Assembly (NCBI GenBank): GCA_051892875.1
Contig: JBJFGR010000061.1
Span: forward strand, 1 to 13,610
DNA: 13,610 bases
Source of the DNA: JBJFGR01 sp051892875
GTDB taxonomy: Bacteria; Pseudomonadota; Gammaproteobacteria; Enterobacterales; Succinivibrionaceae
Direction: 5' to 3'
The notes under the pieces: model-generated
The model's input: only the letters and a program-made list of their open reading frames with translations
The model's database searches: none
Told to the model about the DNA's origin: nothing
Shown here: positions 7,221 to 13,610 of the stretch, one piece after another
Numbering within the stretch: the first letter of the stretch is position 1
Layout: the number at the start of each line of letters is the position of its first letter
Position numbers and translations under genes: made by a program

Positions 7221-8258
7221 TTAAAAAGAATATTGTAGATTTATACTATATTTTGAATGTTGTTCAGTATTTTCTACAGGGTAATCCAATTTACCAAGAC
7301 CAAACTTTTCTTCAGTATAAACTTTAAATTGATCTGTAAAATTATAACTCAATTGAGTAACAAGATATGAACTTATTGTCTTATCAAACTCGTAACCACT
7401 ATATCCCCAGCCTAACATAAATCCAAAATTATTTTCAAAAGTGTATGAACCAACTAATTCCCAACCTGTCGTATGATGACTTTCACCTTTGAACTTAGAC
7501 TTATTGTATAAACCAGCTAAATATAGACCATCATTTAAATGACCATAACTAATTGCTGCATTAAACGCATTTCTTCGTTTTAACGGGTGTGATTCAAAAC
7601 GATAATAATCATAGGAAAACGATATAGCAAAATCTTTCATTATCCCTTTAGACCAGTTATACCCAAAACCTAAAGCATAACCAAATCTTAAATCTATATT
7701 CGTATCACTTAGGCTATCATGATTAAAATATTTAAATTTATTATGTACTGGTGATTGAAAAGTCATTGCAAATGTATAATCGCCAACTGCATTTACATAC
7801 ATTGCTTCACCTTCTTGACGACCACCAAAAGTCCAATATGAATTAGCTTCTGAACCAAAATTTTCAAAAATATCCGTATATCCAACAGTTTGATATGATG
7901 CAGTATCACCCTGACCAAATACTAAAACTCCATATTGATTAAAATCAAAACCAACATATGCATATCTAGCATCAAATGTATGATCTTGAGAAGTTTCTGC
8001 CGATATATCCCATTCAGCAAATGCTATACCTTTAATGTTTGTTGAAATATTTGTTGAACCACTAATACCAACACGGGCATCACCTACAATTTGAGCCTCA
8101 TCTTGAGAAGAAGTGGCATATTTATTAAAAACACCTACATCAACTCTTCCTAATAATACCAAATTCGTATTACTTTCTTTGTCTTCATAAACAGTTATAG
8201 CTTCTACATTTGACCAACAAAATAAAAATAACCCCAAACAAATTTTAAAAAAATTCAT
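7221..8258 (-). CDS. outer-membrane porin 2
   Basis: A 345-residue trimeric-type general porin that should let small hydrophilic solutes cross the outer membrane. It has a signal peptide with likely cleavage after Ala20 (SNVEA, then ITVYED), alternating amphipathic strands throughout, and the C-terminal NLQYSF with terminal Phe needed by the BAM complex. Family motifs are GRVDVGVF, IKGIAFAEWDIS, DARYAYVGFD and VFGQGD. It shares RYAYVGFD, FGQ and GGRQEG with the neighbouring porin 1 but differs strongly elsewhere, so the pair is an old tandem duplication. The gene starts 113 bases after porin 1, beyond its terminator, and stops 20 bases before nadA. Shine-Dalgarno is weak (GGTG). An exact 13-bp palindrome lies in the 5' leader. 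Confidence 0.92.
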   Translation of the reverse strand: MNFFKICLGLFLFCWSNVEAITVYEDKESNTNLVLLGRVDVGVFNKYATSSQDEAQIVGDARVGISGSTNISTNIKGIAFAEWDISAETSQDHTFDARYAYVGFDFNQYGVLVFGQGDTASYQTVGYTDIFENFGSEANSYWTFGGRQEGEAMYVNAVGDYTFAMTFQSPVHNKFKYFNHDSLSDTNIDLRFGYALGFGYNWSKGIMKDFAISFSYDYYRFESHPLKRRNAFNAAISYGHLNDGLYLAGLYNKSKFKGESHHTTGWELVGSYTFENNFGFMLGWGYSGYEFDKTISSYLVTQLSYNFTDQFKVYTEEKFGLGKLDYPVENTEQHSKYSINLQYSF

Positions 8259-8274
8259 ATAAAACGCACCATCA

Positions 8275-8287
8275 AATACACTGTATT
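8275..8287 (-). promoter_or_regulatory. 13-bp palindrome in the porin 2 leader
   Basis: AATACACTGTATT is a perfect dyad with a central base, 17 bases upstream of the porin 2 ATG. It could be an operator. No regulator can be named and a chance dyad in AT-rich DNA is possible. Confidence 0.25.
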
Positions 8288-8323
8288 ATTTATGTAACTA
8301 TGCGTATTCTATCACAAAAAAAA

Positions 8324-8347
8324 GCTTGTTTCACTCTAGAAACAAGC
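8324..8347 (-). terminator. porin 1 terminator
   Basis: On the minus strand GCTTGTTTC/GAAACAAGC forms a perfect 9-bp stem with a 6-base loop, followed directly by eight T. It lies 25 bases after the porin 1 stop and closes that transcription unit. Confidence 0.92.
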
Positions 8348-8371
8348 CTTATTATTACCAAATAATAACTA

Positions 8372-9397
8372 TTAGAAATTGTATTGTAAACCAACTACAT
8401 ATTTATTGTCATTAGTTTCCTTTTTACCACTATCATTTTCAACATCTACTACACCAAATTGTGCAGAGGCATAAGTTTTAAAGTTATCATTAAATGCATA
8501 TTGAACTTCAGCAGTGATATTACCTAATTGATTATCACCTGAAGAAACAAGATAAGAGTATCCTAAAATACCTGTAACATTATTGTAACCATAAGAAGCT
8601 AAAACTTCTATACCATCAGCAGCATATGACCTACCAGAGGCATAACTATGTTCTACATGTTGATATGTTGCAGCTGTATAGAATCCACTTCCAAATGTAC
8701 CAAATGATAAACCTGTACCGATGGCCCAAGCATCATAATTAGTTTCAACACCTTCATCAAGTTCTGAAGCGTCATATAAATTATACGCAACACCTATATG
8801 GATAGGATAATCACCTTCTATTGTATAACCTAACCCTACATCAAAACCACTATTAATACCATCAAAATCTTCAGTAGCATTTTTATGAGTCTGAAAAGAT
8901 GCACCGAAATCAAAACCAGATACATTAATACTGTATATAGCTTGACCTTCTTGACGACCACCATCAGCATACAATGTTACATAATTACCATCAAAACCAA
9001 ATGTTTCATAAACATCAGTAACATAGTATGCATGTTCGTAGCTTGATGTTTCCTTTTGGCCAAATACTAATGAACCGAAATTATCTGTATCAAATCCTAC
9101 ATAAGCATAACGAGTATCAAATCTACCATTATTTCTACTTTCGGAAGAAACACTCCATTCAGCAAAACCAATTCCACTAAATCCATCAGTAATCTTAGCT
9201 TTACCACCAATATTTAATCGTGCTGAACCTTCTATCTGATTTTTGCCATCAGAAGAGGCATGAACACTTAAAAAATCAGCTTGTACACGACCACCAACAT
9301 TTAATGAATTACCATCTTTATCATATACAGTAGCAGCATTCGCAGAACCAACTAATGCAAACGCTATAGCACTTACAACCAACTTTTTATTTAACAT
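8372..9397 (-). CDS. outer-membrane porin 1
   Basis: A 341-residue OmpC/OmpU-type porin of the outer membrane. The signal peptide is textbook (MLNKKLVVSAIAFALVGSANA, cleavage after Ala21). The mature N-terminus ATVYDKDGNSLNVGGRVQAD resembles enterobacterial and Vibrio porins. RYAYVGFDTDNFGSLVFGQ marks strands before the L3 constriction loop, DGGRQEGQAIY follows it, and the chain ends VVGLQYNF with terminal Phe. Mature protein is acidic with many Asp, Asn and Tyr. A good Shine-Dalgarno (AAGGAA, nine bases from ATG), a consensus -10 and a strong terminator suggest a highly expressed, monocistronic major porin. Substrate specificity cannot be read from sequence. Confidence 0.95.
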   Translation of the reverse strand: MLNKKLVVSAIAFALVGSANAATVYDKDGNSLNVGGRVQADFLSVHASSDGKNQIEGSARLNIGGKAKITDGFSGIGFAEWSVSSESRNNGRFDTRYAYVGFDTDNFGSLVFGQKETSSYEHAYYVTDVYETFGFDGNYVTLYADGGRQEGQAIYSINVSGFDFGASFQTHKNATEDFDGINSGFDVGLGYTIEGDYPIHIGVAYNLYDASELDEGVETNYDAWAIGTGLSFGTFGSGFYTAATYQHVEHSYASGRSYAADGIEVLASYGYNNVTGILGYSYLVSSGDNQLGNITAEVQYAFNDNFKTYASAQFGVVDVENDSGKKETNDNKYVVGLQYNF

Positions 9398-9438
9398 AAT
9401 TTTGTTCCTTCATATATACTAGTAAGAAAATAAATATA

Positions 9439-9468
9439 ATTATATTTAAGCCATATCTCTTTTTCTAA
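9439..9468 (-). promoter_or_regulatory. porin 1 promoter
   Basis: On the minus strand a consensus TATAAT (9444-9439) is preceded by TTAGAA (9468-9463) with an 18-base spacer. The -10 lies 41 bases upstream of the ATG. The -35 is weak, which fits an activator-dependent porin promoter. Confidence 0.6.
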
Positions 9469-9483
9469 AGATGTTTTCATCTT
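9468..9483 (-). promoter_or_regulatory. dyad overlapping the porin 1 -35
   Basis: AAGATG and CATCTT are inverted around TTTT. The dyad touches the -35 hexamer, a usual place for an activator or repressor. It shares TTTTCAT with the larger palindrome at 9530-9545. Confidence 0.3.
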
Positions 9484-9529
9484 ACCTAATAAATTTCTAA
9501 TATTCAATGATTTTTTTTATCATAAAAAA

Positions 9530-9545
9530 ATGAAAATATTTTCAT
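9530..9545. promoter_or_regulatory. 16-bp palindrome upstream of porin 1
   Basis: ATGAAAATATTTTCAT is a perfect 16-bp dyad about 85-100 bases upstream of the porin 1 -10. A transcription factor site is possible; no regulator is identifiable. Confidence 0.3.
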
Positions 9546-9612
9546 GCACCAATAAAGTGTAAATACTTTAAAAACAAGCATTTATTCACCATAATGATAC
9601 ACATAAAACGCC

Positions 9613-9827
9613 CTAAATCAGTAATAATTTCATACTAATAATAATGTTCAGCATAGTATAATTCAAGAACTTGAGCCTATCTTCTTTCTGATCACGACTA
9701 CTTACTCTAGCGTATGAACTGTATATCTATTATCGCACTGAACTAGTATTTCCTTACCTAGTAGCCGATGAATGCGTTCAAGGTTATATCGTCTTGTTAC
9801 TTGCCCAATTGGAATTATTTTATTCAT
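9613..9827 (-). pseudogene. IS607-type serine recombinase fragment, frameshifted
   Basis: On the minus strand an ATG at 9827 opens a 41-codon frame (IPIGQVTRRYNLERIHRLLG, later DNRYTVHTLE) that stops at 9702. A second frame overlapping its end reads YARVSSRDQKED then LKFLN and runs to a stop at 9613-9615. YARVSS-x-DQKEDL is the hallmark of the catalytic start of IS607-family serine recombinases (TnpA), where the Ser after ARV is the nucleophile. The preceding RRYNL and LLGKE fit the link from the MerR-like helix-turn-helix to that domain. About one third of a typical 200-residue protein is left; most of the HTH and nearly all of the catalytic domain are gone and the frame is shifted. No TnpB partner is present. 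Confidence 0.7.
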
Positions 9828-9918
9828 ACATCTAAAACTATAAAACTGCATACTTCGTATTTAAAAATTGCAAAATATAAATACTAACATACAAAAAACA
9901 TAGTAAGAAGTATATAGT

Positions 9919-12900
9919 TTATTTTTGTAAAAACTCAAGAAGAAGTTCTTTATCAAAAAACATAGGTTCATCTTCTTCAATAAGTGAACAATCAAATTGC
10001 TCATATGCCCATGTATTAATAATTTCTAATGCACCTTCTGGCATAAGACCTACATCGTTACAGTATAGTTTAAAATCTTTACTTGAAAATTCACCTATTT
10101 GTAAAAGTCTTATTAAAAGCTTTCTACAATTTTCAGGAAGTTGCTGAAATTTTTCATCATTAGATTTTTTATTATCATCATTATTGGCTTTATTTTCGCC
10201 ACTATTGCTAATATCTTTTGTATCTATAGTTGAAATATCTTCATTTGTTGAAAATTCATTACCATGTTTATAATCATTTTCATTATTATTAAAAATAGGA
10301 TTTAATACATTTTGAACTTCTAAAGTTTCAGCTGTTTTTGATGCTATTAACTCTGTATCTAATTCTTTATTACTAGTTTGTTCTGAATATATATTTGAAA
10401 AACTTATATCAGAAGTTTTTTTGTATATTAAGTCATTTAAAAACGGCTCATTTAAGCGTTTATTAATGGTATATATACAATGTAATATATCACCACGTGC
10501 ATTAGCTATAACAATATTTAAATATTCTTTAAAGTTACGTTTTGCTTCGTCAGTAAAACAAAAATCTCTTAGATTATATGTGTAACTTTGACTATCGCCT
10601 TTTTTTATTTTTATATCAATAACAATTTGGATATATTTTAATATAGATTCTACTTCATTTTTCGTTAACATAGATGCTAAAGAATTATTATTACTATTAT
10701 TTAATATATGTGCTTTAAAACTATTATATAAAATTTTAAAAGTATTGATTCCTGTTGCTATATTTAAGGCTAATCTAAAAGGAACTAATATTTGAGAAAC
10801 ATCTTTTTCGACAATATAATTAACTTTATTAAATGTTATATAGCTAAATCCATCTTTGTAGTGTTCATAATTTTCCATGGTTACAGAAGGATACATATAT
10901 AACCCCATGGATTTTGCACAATATTCCATGATTTTCAAGCAATCTGTTCTCGAATTTATTTGAATTTTAAACAAATTTTTAGCTTGCTCATATTTAAAAA
11001 TATCCTGAGATAAAAGTGCTTTTTTGAAATTTTCTATATATAAGGGTACTTGTGTTTGATTATTATCATCTACATCATGAAGACTATATTTTATTAATTT
11101 GAATACTATTTCATCACTTAAAGACTTTGATTTATTATTAAGATATTTTAAAAAAATTACTTGGTTTGCTTTTACTTCTTTAACAATTTTATTAATAATA
11201 TTTAATCCCGTCTCATTTAGAGAACACTTATAAGGTAAAAATTTAGATATGATGACTTTTTTGTAGGAATATAGAATATTAAATGCATCTTCAATATCAA
11301 ATGGAGCATTTGAAATAATAATATTATTTAATATACTTTTATAAATATTTCTATTTTGCTCAAAATAATCGACTACATACTTATAGGCAATTCTACTTAA
11401 TAGATGAGCATTTATGCTATTAGTTCTTATATTCAAGTTATAACTGTCAGATGAGTTTATAAAAGCTTGGAATATTAATGAAATCAAGTCACTTTTTTTA
11501 GCGTTTGTTTTACACATAATTTCTGATAATTTCATTTGAGCATAAAGACTGAAGTATGGAATTTCATCAATTAATTTCTGTTGATTATTATTTATTAATT
11601 TAGGAAAAAAGAATGCTGTAATAGAAATAATATCTCCAAAATATTTTAAATTTTTTCTAAAATCATACATTAATGAATTATTGATGATGTAAAAATTTTT
11701 AAATTTTTCAAATAACCAAATTATTGCCTTGTTTACTTCACTTGTAGTTATTATTCCTAAAAATCCTTCAACTAAAATTCTGTACTCTAAATTTGCACCT
11801 ATTATATTACCTAATATATTTGTAGGAGATGTTATATTAGGTTGCGTTAATCCTAAAGCAAATAAACGTCTGCTATTAGGGGATAATTCTGGAAAAGTTT
11901 TTGTTTTACAAAGGTATTTAGTACTAAAAGTTTTATTATCAAGGGTTATTGCAAAATTTAATGGATGAGATTTTAATAATTCACTATTTAAACAAACATA
12001 GAAATTTGAATTTGAAATTGCAATGTCAGCTATGTATATAACTTGTTCATCTGTTGCAAACCTTATATTTAAAGGATCTATAAATTTAACGTATTCTAAT
12101 TGAACACGAATTTTTGCTTTTATGTTTTGTTTAGTACTTTCTTTTTTATCTTTATAATAAGGTATATTATCAATTTGCGAAAAAATATCTGCTACAAATA
12201 AATTAGGATCACTTATACATAAGTGTGATAATTGTGAAAAATTAGGAGTAGGTATAAGGGTATTGTTATTTGAAACAAAAGAGTTTTCTATATCAAAAAT
12301 ATGAGTATATTCCTTATATTTTTTTAAGAGTTTGGCTCTTAAGGGAGAATTCATAAAGTCTAACTTATCGTACGATAAAGAGGCAATATGAGCAATTGCA
12401 TCAATAAAAGTTTCTTCTAAATTAATATTTGTTATTGGTTTTAAATGAGTATGCCCTAAAGAAAGATCGGAAATGTAAGGTTTTTTTTCAATAAGCAGTG
12501 ATAAACAGCATCTAATATATAACATGCAATTTTCAGGTATTATTCTTTGGGCAATATATTCATTTAAAAATTGTAATTGATTAGTGTTTAAGGGTTTGTT
12601 GTTTGTTGTTAAAAATAAAGATTCAAAAATATGTATAAATAAGTTGAAGTTATTTATTTTTTGTTCTGCTTTTTTAATTCTAGATTGAATCATGCTACCC
12701 ATGGTTTTATTTCCGATATTTTGTTTTGCAGTAACGATATCAGGGTCCATTTCAAGATCGTAACAAGGGGTTAATCTAATTTTTTCAGTTAAGGTTATAT
12801 CTATCAAATTTCCAGGTGGAGCTATTTCTATCTTCGAGTGTATTTTTAGTAATTTTCTTAATATTTTAAGACATTGTTGAGGTGTGTATTTTTGTAAATC

Positions 12901-13116
12901 ACTAGTTTTTAAATTTAAAATAATAAAGAGTTCTTCAATTGAAATCTCAATAGCTGGATAACTTTTTATATCTCTAGACAATATTTCAAAACGTTCCTTG
13001 AGATTTCTTGGAAGATTTTGTAAATCAACAATATCTGAAACGTGATAACGAGATGCTTCGGTTAAAATTTGAGAGTAGTTTTTTATATTATAAAATATCG
13101 GTGTTGATTTACTCAT
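9919..13116 (-). CDS. TerB_N/TerB_C-domain protein (1065 aa)
   Basis: A large cytoplasmic protein with no signal peptide or membrane segment. The C-terminus (about 993-1065: LLIRLLQIGEFSSKDF, GLMPEGALEIINTWAYE, LIEEDEPMFF) is a clear TerB_C domain. A divergent TerB_N domain lies at about 355-500: IAISNSNFYV, then SPNSRRLFALGL, NIIGANLEYRILVEG (the family's FLFFYGLE-R-LL-D) and FYIINNSLMYDFRKNL. Two helical regions recall the TerB module normally found between them: 50-275 (YPAIEISIEELFIIL, a long helical pair, ETFIDAIAHIA) and about 725-885 (MGLYMYPSV, then helices). Both lack the acidic DG-E metal-binding pattern. Residues 900-990 are an Asn/Asp/Lys-rich linker. Ter-domain proteins occur in stress and suspected phage-defence loci, often with an ATPase and a helicase; neither is visible. 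AAAGG precedes the ATG by 10 bases. The gene is even more AT-rich than its neighbours and adjoins an IS607 fossil, suggesting acquisition. Molecular function is unknown. Confidence 0.75.
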   Translation of the reverse strand: MSKSTPIFYNIKNYSQILTEASRYHVSDIVDLQNLPRNLKERFEILSRDIKSYPAIEISIEELFIILNLKTSDLQKYTPQQCLKILRKLLKIHSKIEIAPPGNLIDITLTEKIRLTPCYDLEMDPDIVTAKQNIGNKTMGSMIQSRIKKAEQKINNFNLFIHIFESLFLTTNNKPLNTNQLQFLNEYIAQRIIPENCMLYIRCCLSLLIEKKPYISDLSLGHTHLKPITNINLEETFIDAIAHIASLSYDKLDFMNSPLRAKLLKKYKEYTHIFDIENSFVSNNNTLIPTPNFSQLSHLCISDPNLFVADIFSQIDNIPYYKDKKESTKQNIKAKIRVQLEYVKFIDPLNIRFATDEQVIYIADIAISNSNFYVCLNSELLKSHPLNFAITLDNKTFSTKYLCKTKTFPELSPNSRRLFALGLTQPNITSPTNILGNIIGANLEYRILVEGFLGIITTSEVNKAIIWLFEKFKNFYIINNSLMYDFRKNLKYFGDIISITAFFFPKLINNNQQKLIDEIPYFSLYAQMKLSEIMCKTNAKKSDLISLIFQAFINSSDSYNLNIRTNSINAHLLSRIAYKYVVDYFEQNRNIYKSILNNIIISNAPFDIEDAFNILYSYKKVIISKFLPYKCSLNETGLNIINKIVKEVKANQVIFLKYLNNKSKSLSDEIVFKLIKYSLHDVDDNNQTQVPLYIENFKKALLSQDIFKYEQAKNLFKIQINSRTDCLKIMEYCAKSMGLYMYPSVTMENYEHYKDGFSYITFNKVNYIVEKDVSQILVPFRLALNIATGINTFKILYNSFKAHILNNSNNNSLASMLTKNEVESILKYIQIVIDIKIKKGDSQSYTYNLRDFCFTDEAKRNFKEYLNIVIANARGDILHCIYTINKRLNEPFLNDLIYKKTSDISFSNIYSEQTSNKELDTELIASKTAETLEVQNVLNPIFNNNENDYKHGNEFSTNEDISTIDTKDISNSGENKANNDDNKKSNDEKFQQLPENCRKLLIRLLQIGEFSSKDFKLYCNDVGLMPEGALEIINTWAYEQFDCSLIEEDEPMFFDKELLLEFLQK

Positions 13117-13610
13117 TTATTACAAACCTTTACAATAAAATATTAAATCATTATAACATATTAGCAAATAATAATTTAGTAAAGCTTACAAATAACAGTA
13201 ATTACGCTCGAAAATTGAAAAAATATTAATGAGGTAACTATAAATTAATAGTAGAAATAATAGATATAATTTTATTCAATATTTCTATCCAAAAAATTCT
13301 CATTCCTATTATTTTTTCCTTTATTTGTTGTTTTGCATTTTAATATTTTTTGACACTATTCTTCTAGATAAAGGTTTATTAACAAAAAAGATATTACCTG
13401 AAACAAATAAAATTATATTCGTAGAATTTAGTTTGAATAATTTTATTCTGAAATATTTAAAAAATAATATTATTATTCATTCCAGTTTTACTAGAATTTC
13501 AGAAGTTGCTATTTATCTTGCAATAATCCACTCGAAATATTAACTAAAAATAAAACCTAAACTTTTTGAAATTTATACCCTTGTGGTCTAAAATTGGCAT
13601 TTTTAGGCTA
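13117..13610. other. AT-rich region without a supported gene
   Basis: The first 45 bases carry the likely promoter of the TerB_N/TerB_C gene. Beyond that I find no recognisable gene. A plus-strand open frame of 72 codons (13325-13543) begins at TTG without a Shine-Dalgarno and has a composition typical of AT-rich noise. A short minus-strand frame enters from the right edge and stops near 13545; it could be the tail of a gene outside the window but shows no known motif. Confidence 0.5.
13150..13158 (-). promoter_or_regulatory. extended -10 promoter of the TerB-domain gene
   Basis: On the minus strand TGTTATAAT combines a consensus -10 with the TGn extension, 33 bases upstream of the ATG. No good -35 lies at 16-18 bases, which extended -10 promoters tolerate. 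Confidence 0.5.

Larger units (their letters stand above)
9398..9612. other. porin 1 upstream region
   Basis: This stretch holds the porin 1 promoter, its Shine-Dalgarno and two dyads that share TTTTCAT, described separately. I see no gene here. Confidence 0.5.

Noticed and set aside
8275..8287. A Fur box or LexA box at the porin 2 palindrome
   Set aside because: The sequence AATACACTGTATT fits neither the GATAATGATAATCATTATC Fur consensus nor the CTG-N10-CAG LexA pattern well enough.
11729..11968. 79-codon plus-strand frame inside the TerB-domain gene
   Set aside because: It lies antisense to a continuous long coding sequence with recognised domains and has no start signal.
13008..13229. 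73-codon plus-strand frame over the start of the TerB-domain gene
   Set aside because: It overlaps the start and the promoter of the long gene, has no ribosome binding site and no family match.
13325..13543. 72-codon plus-strand open frame near the right edge
   Set aside because: It starts at TTG with no Shine-Dalgarno, is rich in Ile, Leu, Phe, Lys and Asn as expected from AT-rich noise, and matches no family I recognise.
13545..13610. Short minus-strand frame entering from the right edge
   Set aside because: About 20 codons without a motif; it may be the end of an outside gene, but nothing in the window supports that.

Overview
This window comes from the chromosome of a strongly AT-rich Gram-negative bacterium, most likely a gammaproteobacterium. 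The evidence is a short (95-residue) single-domain ribosomal protein L25, two OmpC/OmpU-type trimeric porins with a C-terminal Phe, a CvfB-type S1 protein, and a NadA with the E. coli cysteine spacing. I cannot name the genus from sequence alone.

Left flank (1-2024) is an insertion-sequence graveyard. It holds a 5'-truncated, frame-broken IS5-family transposase (about 62-861), then a short N-terminal relic of an IS1634-type transposase with an in-frame stop (about 1023-1367), then a cluster of four small hairpins that all carry CATCCT in or at the loop (1412-1512), then about 500 bases of AT-rich DNA with no gene. One small unrecognised plus-strand gene (2025-2249) ends in a perfect 12-bp terminator stem.

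The middle (2311-9397) is a co-directional minus-strand block of conserved genes. Read in the direction of transcription it is: porin 1, porin 2, nadA (quinolinate synthase), a short-form CstA transporter, a zinc-ribbon membrane protein, rplY (L25) and cvfB. Porin 1 has a consensus -10, a good Shine-Dalgarno and a strong terminator, so it is its own unit. Porin 2, nadA and cstA are separated by only 20 and 40 bases and may be cotranscribed. rplY has a well-formed promoter (TTGAGT, 17 bases, TATACT) and a leader hairpin. Two terminator-like hairpins separate it from cvfB, and the second sits directly before the cvfB Shine-Dalgarno.

Right part (9398-13610): between porin 1 and the last gene lies a frameshifted fragment of an IS607-type serine recombinase (about 9613-9827). 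The largest gene (9919-13116, minus) encodes a 1065-residue cytoplasmic protein with a TerB_C domain at the C-terminus and a divergent TerB_N domain in the middle. Two degenerate TerB-like helical modules appear to flank TerB_N. These domains belong to Ter-type stress and suspected anti-phage systems, but no partner gene is visible here. The last 490 bases hold no gene I can support.

The most interesting items are the TerB_N/TerB_C protein with its apparently duplicated TerB-like module, the CATCCT hairpin cluster, and the RNA leader structures of rplY and cvfB.
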